44,869 bases of DNA from JALYNX01 sp040902845. Its GTDB lineage: Bacteria > Actinomycetota > Acidimicrobiia > Spongiisociales > ZC4RG35. This document shows positions 15,237 through 21,891 of the stretch, piece by piece (positions within the stretch are counted from its first letter, which is position 1; each line of letters opens with the position of its first letter). The stretch is taken from positions 1-44,869 of the forward strand of contig JBBDWM010000007.1 in NCBI GenBank assembly GCA_040902845.1. The letters are read 5' to 3'. The notes beneath the pieces are model-generated. The model was not told the DNA's origin and did not search any database. It saw nothing but the letters and a program-made list of their open reading frames with translations. Made by a program: the position numbers and the translations under genes.

Positions 15237-15262
15237 AACGCCCGCAGCGGGCGTCGGGTTCC
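15237..15262 (-). promoter_or_regulatory. ECF-type autoregulatory promoter of the sigma gene
   Basis: On the reverse strand GGAACC (15262-15257) is followed by a 16-nt spacer and CGTT (15240-15237). This fits the known mycobacterial SigE-type promoter form (GGAAC, about 15-17 nt, CGTT). The start point would be some 7-10 nt before the ATG at 15220. The spacer holds a perfect 7-bp palindrome (15238-15254). The -35 overlaps the last base of the tatA stop codon. Confidence 0.55.
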
Positions 15263-15483
15263 TAGGAATCCGGGGTGTGGGTGTCCGGAGTGTGGGTGTC
15301 CGGGGTCTGCGGGTCCGGGGTCTGCGTGTCCGATTCCGGCTCTGATCCTTCCTCGACACCCTTGCGAAACTCCTTGGCAGAAGCCCCGATCGAACGGGCG
15401 AGGTCAGGCAGCTTCCGCGCTCCGAAGATGAGAAGCACGATGAGCAGAATTATCAGCAGTTCTTGCCCTCTGAGACCGAACAA
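15262..15483 (-). CDS. tatA: Twin-arginine translocase subunit TatA
   Basis: This 73-aa protein has a short N-terminus, one transmembrane helix (ELLIILLIVLLIFG), the hinge GARKLPDLA and an amphipathic helix, as in TatA. TatA forms the pore-like part of the Tat system that exports folded proteins. I chose the TTG at 15483: GGAGG lies 5 nt upstream, and the product then starts (M)FGLRGQELL like other TatA proteins. An upstream TTG at 15501 would overlap the ribosome-binding site. The C-terminal 22 residues are a repeat-derived tail (TPDTH units). tatB and tatC are not adjacent. Confidence 0.9.
   Translation of the reverse strand: MFGLRGQELLIILLIVLLIFGARKLPDLARSIGASAKEFRKGVEEGSEPESDTQTPDPQTPDTHTPDTHTPDS
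15269..15328. repeat. 15-bp tandem repeat in the tatA tail
   Basis: Four 15-bp units of the form TCCGGGGTGTGGGTG, with a few substitutions, lie head to tail. In frame they encode the five-residue unit TPDTH with variants, just before the tatA stop codon. Such tracts change length readily, so the tail length may vary among strains. Confidence 0.75.
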
Positions 15484-15538
15484 TGCGACCTCCTTCCTCA
15501 AGCAGCATAGCCCTCAACCCCACTATGGCTCGCGATGC

Positions 15539-16468
15539 TTAACCCAGAGCCATCGAATCGATGAACCGCTGGATCCGCTCCCTGGTCACAAACCTGATCC
15601 GCGGGTTCATGGCTTCGACGTCGTGGATCATGAATGGGCCGAGCTTGTCGGTGATCAGCAGGCCCCGAGCTGTCCCGGCGGTGCCGAACTCCGCAATGAA
15701 CTTCTGAATCAATTGCTCGTCGAGCTCGGGGTAGCTGCCAGGAACATGAGGCTCGGCGCGGATGAAGGTCTTGAGGTTGTCCTTGATCGCAACAAAGGTG
15801 CCGTCGACTTGGGGGCTCACCTCGTAACCGAACATCTCGAGCAGGGCGAGGATCAATTCCGGGCCCGAGGCCGTCGTCGGGTCGACTCCCCGGGTGCGCA
15901 GACCGCGTTCCAGGCCGAGGGGGATCTTCAACTCCTGGTGGATCGGCCCCAGGTCATCCTTGGGCACCGGCACCTGAGTCTCGACGTGACCTGGGAGGTC
16001 GTCTTCGAACTGGCCGGCGAACGGGTCCCGGGCGATGTGAGTCAGGTTGAGCATGTCGGGCTGGATCGTCGTGGGGAGCTGACCGGGAGAAGGAAGCTTC
16101 GAGCGACCCACCTCGCGGACATCTCCACGCCCTGCGAAGACGACGATCTCGGTCACCTCGCCGATCGGGAGCGTGTGACGCTTCTCGCGAACCACCTCAA
16201 CCGCTTCGTCGACGAGCAGCTCATTCAGCACCGGGTCGTCTTCGTCGGGGAGTGGGACGTCGAAACTGACGCGGGCCTCGTTCCCATGCACGTGGAAGTC
16301 GGCCACCGCCGCCCGCCGGGAAATGGGGTCCGGCTCAACCGGCGTGGGCCGAAGCCACGAGGTGTCTTCGAGATCAACGGCAGCGGCCCGTTTGCGTTGC
16401 CTGCGCAGGCTGACGACCACTACCACCAGGACGACGAAAGCGATGAACGCGAGCCCGACCCCCTCCAT
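15539..16468 (-). CDS. Membrane-anchored protein of unknown function
   Basis: This 309-aa protein has a single N-terminal transmembrane helix (about residues 4-22) followed by basic RRQRKR, so the body is probably cytoplasmic. The first half resembles a DUF1444-like arrangement (DDPVLNELLVDEAVEVVRE). The C-terminal third (GYEVSPQVDGTFVAIKDN, then GTARGLLITDKLGPFMIHD) has the secondary-structure rhythm of a restriction-endonuclease-like fold, but I cannot find a complete PD-(D/E)xK set. An AGAGAGG sequence precedes the ATG by 8 nt. I do not recognise a specific function. Confidence 0.7.
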   Translation of the reverse strand: MEGVGLAFIAFVVLVVVVVSLRRQRKRAAAVDLEDTSWLRPTPVEPDPISRRAAVADFHVHGNEARVSFDVPLPDEDDPVLNELLVDEAVEVVREKRHTLPIGEVTEIVVFAGRGDVREVGRSKLPSPGQLPTTIQPDMLNLTHIARDPFAGQFEDDLPGHVETQVPVPKDDLGPIHQELKIPLGLERGLRTRGVDPTTASGPELILALLEMFGYEVSPQVDGTFVAIKDNLKTFIRAEPHVPGSYPELDEQLIQKFIAEFGTAGTARGLLITDKLGPFMIHDVEAMNPRIRFVTRERIQRFIDSMALG

Positions 16469-16546
16469 CAGCTACACCTCTCTCTCGACCACCGGACAAT
16501 CCTACGTTGTGGGCGGGCCGGTGAACGATCACATCGCGGCCGTGGT

Positions 16547-16552
16547 TAGCGT
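16547..16552 (+). promoter_or_regulatory. -10 box of the arginase-fold gene
   Basis: TAGCGT ends 6 nt before the ATG at 16559. This favours that ATG over the one at 16577 and predicts a leaderless mRNA. Confidence 0.4.
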
Positions 16553-16558
16553 TGGCCC

Positions 16559-17452
16559 ATGAACGGCGGATTCACCATGATCGGGGTCCCCGTCGACTCC
16601 GCGGGTTGTGCCGGTGGCACCGAGCTCGCCCCCGCAGCGTTCCGGTCGCTGGGGCTCGGAGCGGCCATAGGCGGTCGTGACGGTGGTGACCTCGCGGTAC
16701 GAATTCGGGCTGAGGGAAGGGACCCGGAGACCGGGGTGGTAGCCCTGGATGATGTCTGTTCCACGACTTTCGAGGTCCGTAGGGCTGTGGCCGAGACTCT
16801 GGCCAGCGGTGAGCGACCATTCCTGGTCGGGGGTTGCTGCGCCATAGTCCCCGGGGCCCTGGCCGGAGTTCGCGACATCCGGGGGCGCGCCAGCCTTGCC
16901 CATCTCGACGGGCACCTCGATCTCTACGACCAGGCGAGTTCGCAGCTGGGCGAGGCGGCCGACATGCCGGTGACCGTGGCGATAGGGCTTGGGCCACCGG
17001 CCTGGGTCGACGCCGCCGGAGGCCCCAGTCTCTCGAGCTCGGATGTGTGGATCGTCGGCTACCGGGACCGAGACCAGTCTCTCCTCGATGGGATGCTGAT
17101 GCCCGAGGACATCGATCCTCCGATCTCATGTCTCACCACCGAAGAGGTCCGCTCCGAAGGCCCGAGCCGGGCCGGTGAAAGGGTGGCGCGAGCTCTTGCT
17201 GACGGAGCAGGGAACATGTGGGTTCACCTCGATCTCGACATCGTCGACCCGTCTCTCTTCTTCGCCAACGACGCCCCAGTTCCTGGCGGCTTGAATTGGG
17301 CCGAGTTGACGGGGCTTCTGGGTGCGATTTGCGCCTCCCCCGCCCTTGCCGGAGTCTCTCTTGGTTGTTACAACCCGGAGAAGGACCGGAACCAACAGAA
17401 CGGCCGACAGATCGTCGAGATGTTCCGGGCGGCTCTGGGTGTCGGTGGCTAA
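16559..17452 (+). CDS. Arginase/ureohydrolase-family protein
   Basis: This 297-aa protein of arginase fold has two Mn2+-binding stretches intact: LDGHLDLYD (D-x-H-x-D, near residue 115) and HLDLDIVDPS (D-x-D-x2-D, near 225). The first metal-ligand motif, normally GGDHS, reads GGCCAI (near 92), so the His ligand is Cys. Actinobacterial relatives with GGDC in this place are known to me from annotation, so this may be a subfamily with one metal or an altered substrate rather than an inactive protein. Arginase, agmatinase and formiminoglutamase cannot be told apart here. It stands alone, divergent from the membrane-anchored gene. Confidence 0.85.
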   Translation: MNGGFTMIGVPVDSAGCAGGTELAPAAFRSLGLGAAIGGRDGGDLAVRIRAEGRDPETGVVALDDVCSTTFEVRRAVAETLASGERPFLVGGCCAIVPGALAGVRDIRGRASLAHLDGHLDLYDQASSQLGEAADMPVTVAIGLGPPAWVDAAGGPSLSSSDVWIVGYRDRDQSLLDGMLMPEDIDPPISCLTTEEVRSEGPSRAGERVARALADGAGNMWVHLDLDIVDPSLFFANDAPVPGGLNWAELTGLLGAICASPALAGVSLGCYNPEKDRNQQNGRQIVEMFRAALGVGG

Positions 17453-17486
17453 ACCTTTCCCGAAGCCTCTTGTAACCCACCACCGG

Positions 17487-17492
17487 TAGCTT
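17487..17492 (+). promoter_or_regulatory. -10 box of the gene at 17501
   Basis: TAGCTT ends 8 nt before the ATG at 17501. A G-run (GTGGGGGC) in the gap could also act as a weak ribosome-binding site. Confidence 0.35.
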
Positions 17493-17500
17493 GTGGGGGC

Positions 17501-18325
17501 ATGGCGTTCCGCTCCCATGTGACCCGACCCCTCGATCCGAGGTCACCTTCGAATATCGCGATCAGTGGGCTCACCCTGTTGGCAGGCGGGGTGGGCGGTG
17601 TCATCGCGCTGACAGCTGATCAGACGCTGTGGCTCCCGATCCTGACAGCTGGTGCCACGTTCTCGGCCTGGGCCCTCGGCCGGGAACTGGACCCCGATCA
17701 CGAGATGACCGGACTGCTCGCGGCCATTCCGGCCGGCGTCCTGGTTCTACTCGGCTTCGACGTCAGCATCCTGGTGACAGCCACCGTCCTGATGTCTGCG
17801 CGGCTCCTCGTCGAGTCGACAGGGAGGAGGCCGCTGCCCACGGACCTGGCGGCCATGGTGGTTCTAGCCGGTGTCGTGTCTTTCACGGCTTTGGGTTGGG
17901 TGGTCGGTTTCGGGTTGGCGGTGGCCATCTATCTCGACGACCGGATGGCCGTGGAGCACAGCAACCAGGCGGTGATCGCGGCCATTGGCGCCGCAGTCGG
18001 CGCCTCGCTGGTAGCCACCCTCACCGGAGCCTTCCCCCAGTCGTTGCCTGCGATTCGGCCACCACTCACACTGGCATTGGGGATTCTGGCTTTGCTAGCA
18101 GTGGTGCGAGAGCCAGTCGACCCCATTTCTTTGGTCGACTCCCGGAAGAAGACATCGTTGCGACGGGATCGGCTCCATGTGGCGCGAACCGTGGTCGGAT
18201 TGCTCGCCTTCCTCGGCGTCTTGATCGGAGGAGGGGGAATCTCCGCCGCGGTCACCGTGGCCTTGACCCTCGTTCTGGCACTCGGCTCTGAGGAGTTGGA
18301 ACGGCTGCGACGGCTCAGGCGGTAG
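17501..18325 (+). CDS. Polytopic membrane protein of unknown function
   Basis: This 274-aa protein has about eight hydrophobic helices, for example ISGLTLLAGGVGGVIALTA (22-40), LLAAIPAGVLVLLGF (72-86), a central pair around 119-145, and a last helix near 240-262. The C-terminus (SEELERLRRLRR) is charged and probably cytoplasmic. I see no transporter, enzyme or receptor motif. It sits 48 nt after the arginase-fold gene and ends 10 nt before the DUF2277 gene. Confidence 0.75.
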   Translation: MAFRSHVTRPLDPRSPSNIAISGLTLLAGGVGGVIALTADQTLWLPILTAGATFSAWALGRELDPDHEMTGLLAAIPAGVLVLLGFDVSILVTATVLMSARLLVESTGRRPLPTDLAAMVVLAGVVSFTALGWVVGFGLAVAIYLDDRMAVEHSNQAVIAAIGAAVGASLVATLTGAFPQSLPAIRPPLTLALGILALLAVVREPVDPISLVDSRKKTSLRRDRLHVARTVVGLLAFLGVLIGGGGISAAVTVALTLVLALGSEELERLRRLRR

Positions 18326-18328
18326 CTT
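18323..18328 (+). promoter_or_regulatory. -10 box of the DUF2277 gene
   Basis: TAGCTT ends 7 nt before the ATG at 18336. Its first three bases are the stop codon of the preceding gene. Confidence 0.4.
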
Positions 18329-18335
18329 TGGTCAC

Positions 18336-18551
18336 ATGTGCAGATCGATCAAGGTATTGAGAGAAGGCTCAGTAGCCGCCCCGCCCGAAGACATCGAGGC
18401 CGCAGCCCTGCAATTCGTCCGCAAGATCTCGGGCTTCACCAAACCTGCGGCCCACAACACCGATGCGTTTGAGCGAGCGGTCCACGAGATAGCCCACGCC
18501 TCGCAGCATCTATTAGACGCCCTCGAGATCCGCGGAGCGCGCAGCGCGTAG
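18336..18551 (+). CDS. DUF2277 family protein
   Basis: This 71-aa soluble protein matches DUF2277 nearly end to end: it begins MCRSIKVLRE, continues AALQFVRKISGFTKP, and ends in a helical AHASQHLLDAL. Family members are small, widespread in Actinobacteria and Chloroflexi, and without known function. The conserved Cys2 at the N-terminus is notable. It is the last gene on the plus strand before a convergent GC-rich gap. Confidence 0.9.
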   Translation: MCRSIKVLREGSVAAPPEDIEAAALQFVRKISGFTKPAAHNTDAFERAVHEIAHASQHLLDALEIRGARSA

Positions 18552-18557
18552 GACAGC

Positions 18558-18610
18558 CCGTAATTGGGTTTGAAACGGGTCATATCCGGCCCTGTGGGTC
18601 CCAATTACGG
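18558..18610. terminator. Long inverted repeat in the convergent gap
   Basis: CCGTAATTGGG (18558-18568) and its exact complement CCCAATTACGG (18600-18610) flank a 31-nt loop, 7 nt after the DUF2277 stop. It is placed to end transcription of that gene or of the convergent OCD gene. There is no T-tract, so the mechanism is uncertain. Confidence 0.35.
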
Positions 18611-18645
18611 CGGGGGCCCCCCCTCGCCCGACCTCCGGTCGTGCG

Positions 18646-18668
18646 GTCCCCCCGCTCCGCAGGGGGAC
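18646..18668. terminator. GC-rich hairpin downstream of the OCD gene
   Basis: GTCCCCC and GGGGGAC form a 7-bp stem with a 9-nt loop, 15 nt beyond the 3' end of the minus-strand OCD gene. It is terminator-like in position but lacks a T-tail. Confidence 0.35.
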
Positions 18669-18682
18669 AACCGGGGTTCCAA

Positions 18683-19552
18683 TCAGACGAGATGCGGGCC
18701 CAGGCCCATGTGAGCTGCATTCATAAGAGCCCGATAACCCGCGGCTACGTCCTGGGCTGCGACGCCAACGCTCTTGAACACGGTGACGTCCTCCCCGATC
18801 TCCGGGTTGGTGCCCGCCAGCAACTCTCGGAGCGTGGTGTCCGGTTGCCGGTGGGCCTGGATCAGGTCCCCAGCCTCGGATGCGGCCGCCTCGAAATCGT
18901 CCACCACCACGTAGGCCCGTGCGAGCAACTCGGGAGGAAGTTCGGCCATGAGTGGAGTGAAGGCCCCAACCGCATTGACATGGGTCGAGGGGCGGACCAG
19001 GGAAGCGTCGAAAAGGGGCGAGGTGGCCGGGGTGGCACAAGAAACGATGTCCCCCTCGGCCACCGCATTGTCTGCGTAGGCGACAGCCTCCCCACCGACC
19101 AGGCCGGCAAGGGCCCGGGCCTTCTCCCCGGACCTCGACCAGATCAGAATTCTCTCGATGGGCCGGGCCGCACGAATCGCCTCCACCTGGTCGAAGGCCA
19201 TGGCCCCGGCACCCAGCATCACGAGGGTTCTCGCCTCGGGGGGGGCCAGAAGACGGGTTGCCAGACCACAAACCGCACCCGTGCGGATCGCGGTCAGGGT
19301 TGGCCCGTCCACTAGACCTAACGGGCTCCCATCGGCATCGAACACCGCAACCAGACCGGCCGGGTTGCCCGGGACCACGGAGACCACCTTGACCGCCATG
19401 ATCTCGTCGAGTCGACCCGGCATCACCAGAGAGTTTCCGACCAGAGTCCGCAGCGGTGTTTCCGACTCGCCCGAGAAAGCGTGCTCCATGGCCTCGATGG
19501 CATCGAGCATGGGCAGGGCGGCCCGGGTGTCGGTGGCGTTCAGATAGCGCAT
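18683..19552 (-). CDS. Ornithine cyclodeaminase / mu-crystallin family protein
   Basis: This 289-aa protein of the OCD/mu-crystallin family has the conserved MAVKVVSVVPGN, the RTGAVCGLATRLLA helix, and the Rossmann motif LGAGAMAFDQ (near residue 114) that binds NAD(P). Members include ornithine cyclodeaminase, alanine dehydrogenases and imine reductases. Context favours imine or amino-acid redox chemistry: the gene directly upstream is a DAO-family amine oxidase, and its stop overlaps this start codon by one base (TGATG). Specific substrate unknown. Confidence 0.9.
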   Translation of the reverse strand: MRYLNATDTRAALPMLDAIEAMEHAFSGESETPLRTLVGNSLVMPGRLDEIMAVKVVSVVPGNPAGLVAVFDADGSPLGLVDGPTLTAIRTGAVCGLATRLLAPPEARTLVMLGAGAMAFDQVEAIRAARPIERILIWSRSGEKARALAGLVGGEAVAYADNAVAEGDIVSCATPATSPLFDASLVRPSTHVNAVGAFTPLMAELPPELLARAYVVVDDFEAAASEAGDLIQAHRQPDTTLRELLAGTNPEIGEDVTVFKSVGVAAQDVAAGYRALMNAAHMGLGPHLV

Positions 19553-20790
19553 CAGGCGAGAACACTTTTCACAGCGAGGTCAATCGGCTCACGATCGACT
19601 CCGAAGAAGCTCATTGCGACGTCGGTGTCGAACTCCATCGACTGGCCAGTGAAAGACTGGGCCACCATCGAGCCGACTGCTGGGGCAAGTTTGAACCCGT
19701 GACCTGAGAAACCGTTGGCCACCCAAAAACCGTCCATTCCTGAAGGCCCCACCACCGGATGGATGTCCTCGCGGTTGATGGTGTAGAGGCCGGCCACCCC
19801 CGAGACCTGGCCCCGGGTGGCCAGCGCCGGAACCCGATGCTGGAACGCCGCCAGCTTCATCTCGGTGAACTCGGCGTCGGGCACCCGTTTGAACTCGTCT
19901 GGGTCGTCGACGATCTCTTCTTCATCCTCGGCGAGGACCGAACCGATGATCACCTGCTGGCCCCCGGATTGCGGTCGGAAGTAGATGCCTGTCGAGTTGT
20001 CGGCCGCAACCGGGAGCGGTCCCATGTCTGCCGGCCAGGTCCGATAGACGGTTTGGATCCGGGTCGGGGTCAGAGTCCACCGCAGTTCTACCCCAGCGAG
20101 ATCGTTCAGTTGGTTGCACCAAGGCCCGGATGCATTGATGACCAGGCCTGCCGAAATCTCGGACCCGTCGGCGAGCCGAACACCGGTCACGCGACCACCA
20201 TCTTTGAGAACCGCGGTCACCTGGGAATTGAACTCCACAGCAACCCCATGTTTTCGTGCCGCCTCGATCAGATCCTGATTGGCTCCAACCGGGTCGGCAT
20301 ACCCACCACCCGCCTCGAAAAGGAAGGCGTCACCAGGCACACAAACGTGATCGTCGTCGGCGTCCAGATCGAAAGGGACACCACATGGGGAGAGCGCCGG
20401 AAACATCGATGTCAACTCTTCGGGACCGATCGCCCGAGCCTCGACATCCTGGGAGACGAGCTTGGCGGCGTCAGCCTCCACCTTGTCGGCAGACTCACCC
20501 ATCAACCAGAGCACACCGAGTCGCTGCAACCCCGAGCGGGTCTCAGAGAGCCCGGTGAACTCCGACCAGTTCCCGTACGACTCCTGGCCGTGATAGGCGA
20601 GCCGCACCACTTCGGGGTGGGTGTACCGACATCTGACAATCGAAGAGGAAGCCCCGGTCGAGCCTTCGGCCGGCCCTCGCCCCTTGTCGACGGCCACCAC
20701 CCTCCCGAGCCCGTGCCGGGCAAGTTGAAATGCGATCGAGGAGCCGATGATGCCCGCCCCGACCACCACCACCTCGGCGGTTCGGGTCAT
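19552..20790 (-). CDS. FAD-dependent DAO-family amine oxidoreductase
   Basis: This 412-aa protein resembles sarcosine oxidase beta and glycine oxidase. The dinucleotide-binding motif GAGIIGSSIAFQLA is near residue 11, the ASSSIVRCRY segment near 48, and the FAD-binding C-terminal segment VANGFSGHGFKLAPAVG near 365. It would oxidise a secondary or primary amine to an imine, passing electrons to oxygen or a carrier. The start overlaps the stop of the NYN gene by 4 nt (ATGA), and its own stop overlaps the OCD start. The two redox enzymes may work in sequence. Confidence 0.92.
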   Translation of the reverse strand: MTRTAEVVVVGAGIIGSSIAFQLARHGLGRVVAVDKGRGPAEGSTGASSSIVRCRYTHPEVVRLAYHGQESYGNWSEFTGLSETRSGLQRLGVLWLMGESADKVEADAAKLVSQDVEARAIGPEELTSMFPALSPCGVPFDLDADDDHVCVPGDAFLFEAGGGYADPVGANQDLIEAARKHGVAVEFNSQVTAVLKDGGRVTGVRLADGSEISAGLVINASGPWCNQLNDLAGVELRWTLTPTRIQTVYRTWPADMGPLPVAADNSTGIYFRPQSGGQQVIIGSVLAEDEEEIVDDPDEFKRVPDAEFTEMKLAAFQHRVPALATRGQVSGVAGLYTINREDIHPVVGPSGMDGFWVANGFSGHGFKLAPAVGSMVAQSFTGQSMEFDTDVAMSFFGVDREPIDLAVKSVLA

Positions 20791-21800
20791 TTAACCGAGA
20801 CTCGATAGTCACCCACCCCGTCGTCCCATGTCAGCTCGATGACTCCCTTGGTGGCTGCTGCTTTGCAGAACTGGAGGAACCCGCCGTAGCCGAACTTCTT
20901 CTCGGAGAAGGCCGGGTCCTGTTTGCGCAATTGATTCTTGAGCCCGGAGAGGACGACCGGGCCATTCTTCGACGCCAGCTTCTGCACCACATCTGCCAAG
21001 AGCTCGAAGGCGGCCTGTTCGCTAGTGCCCGTCGACGGGAATTGGACGACTGGGTCCCCCCGGCCTGGGCCCTCTGAAAGCTCGATGACACCCTGGGCCA
21101 CAAGGTGGTGCAATAGCTCACCGAACGCCCGGAACCCGTAATCGGCCTCACTGAAGGTCGAATCCTTGCGAAGAAGGGCACGCTTCAGGGACGAAGCGAG
21201 CACCTCGCCACCAACCGAGCGCTGGAGCCCGGCCAGGGTGGTTGTGATCAGCGACTCGAGCTCGGCGGTTCCCGAGTCTGAGGTCTCCTCCGGCTCGGGT
21301 CGGGCTCCTGCCTCCGTTCTAAGTGGCTCGACACCTTCCAGGTTCTCGTAGAACAAGAACTCGTCACAGGCAGGTGGCAGGAGAGCAGAAGTCGAGGCCT
21401 TGACCCCGACCCCAATCACCTTCTTATTGAGCTCACGCAGCTTGTGGACCAGTGGGGTGAAGTCGGAATCGCCGGTGCAGATGACGAAGGTGGTGACGTA
21501 GTCCCGTTCGAAAGCCAGCTCGATGGCGTCGACCGCCATCTTGATGTCGGCGGCGTTCTTCCGAGAGGCGCCCATCCGTTGTGGGATCTCGATCAGCTCG
21601 ACATGGCTTCGGGTCATCTTCTGGCGGGCGTCGGCAAACATCGACCAGTCGGCGTAGGCCCGCCGGGCAACCACCCGGCCTCGCTCGGCTAGGGCGTTGG
21701 CGATGGGCTCGAAGTCGAACTCCATCCCGTTCAGGGCCTCACGAGCCCCGATCGCCAGGTTCTCGAAGTCGACGAACAAGGCGATGCGTTCTTCTTCCAT
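20787..21800 (-). CDS. NYN-domain nuclease with two OST-HTH/LOTUS domains
   Basis: This 337-aa soluble protein starts with a NYN (PIN-like) domain of the LabA/DUF88 type at about 1-150: acidic residues in LFVDFENL, AADIKMAVD and CTGDSDFTPL form the expected metal site. Two OST-HTH (LOTUS) modules follow, at about 185-260 (DSTFSEADYGFRAFGELL) and 265-337 (DPAFSEKKFGYGGFLQFC), which bind RNA, often G-rich or structured. The architecture matches known RNA-targeting NYN-LOTUS proteins of bacteria. It is first in a coupled operon with two amine-metabolising enzymes, an unusual pairing. Confidence 0.92.
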   Translation of the reverse strand: MEEERIALFVDFENLAIGAREALNGMEFDFEPIANALAERGRVVARRAYADWSMFADARQKMTRSHVELIEIPQRMGASRKNAADIKMAVDAIELAFERDYVTTFVICTGDSDFTPLVHKLRELNKKVIGVGVKASTSALLPPACDEFLFYENLEGVEPLRTEAGARPEPEETSDSGTAELESLITTTLAGLQRSVGGEVLASSLKRALLRKDSTFSEADYGFRAFGELLHHLVAQGVIELSEGPGRGDPVVQFPSTGTSEQAAFELLADVVQKLASKNGPVVLSGLKNQLRKQDPAFSEKKFGYGGFLQFCKAAATKGVIELTWDDGVGDYRVSVK

Positions 21801-21807
21801 AACCGTG

Positions 21808-21813
21808 AATGTA
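21808..21813 (-). promoter_or_regulatory. -10 box of the NYN-DAO-OCD operon
   Basis: TACATT on the reverse strand ends 7 nt before the ATG at 21800. No Shine-Dalgarno lies in the gap, so a leaderless mRNA is likely. Confidence 0.4.
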
Positions 21814-21839
21814 GTGCCGACAGGGTGAGATTCCCCATG

Positions 21840-21860
21840 TCCGGGTGCCAGCTACCCGGA
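21840..21860. promoter_or_regulatory. Inverted repeat in a divergent promoter region
   Basis: TCCGGGT, a 7-nt loop and ACCCGGA form a perfect palindrome midway between the divergent NYN gene and the membrane lipase-like gene. It could be an operator acting on both, but there is no direct evidence. Confidence 0.3.
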
Positions 21861-21891
21861 GTAGCGTCAACCAAACAGTCGGGGGACTTCA

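Noticed and set aside
15238..15254. Intrinsic terminator after tatA
   Set aside because: The palindrome has no T-tract and fits exactly in the spacer of an ECF promoter for the next gene.
15539..16468. Mrr-type restriction endonuclease
   Set aside because: The C-terminal rhythm is suggestive, but no full PD-(D/E)xK set is visible and no methylase is nearby.
15275..16549. 424-aa plus-strand open frame
   Set aside because: It lies opposite tatA and the membrane-anchored gene, is antisense to both, and shows no family motif. It is a GC-rich shadow frame.
18513..19565. 350-aa minus-strand open frame
   Set aside because: It is out of frame with and overlaps the OCD gene, which has clear Rossmann and family motifs. 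Gly/Arg-rich shadow composition.
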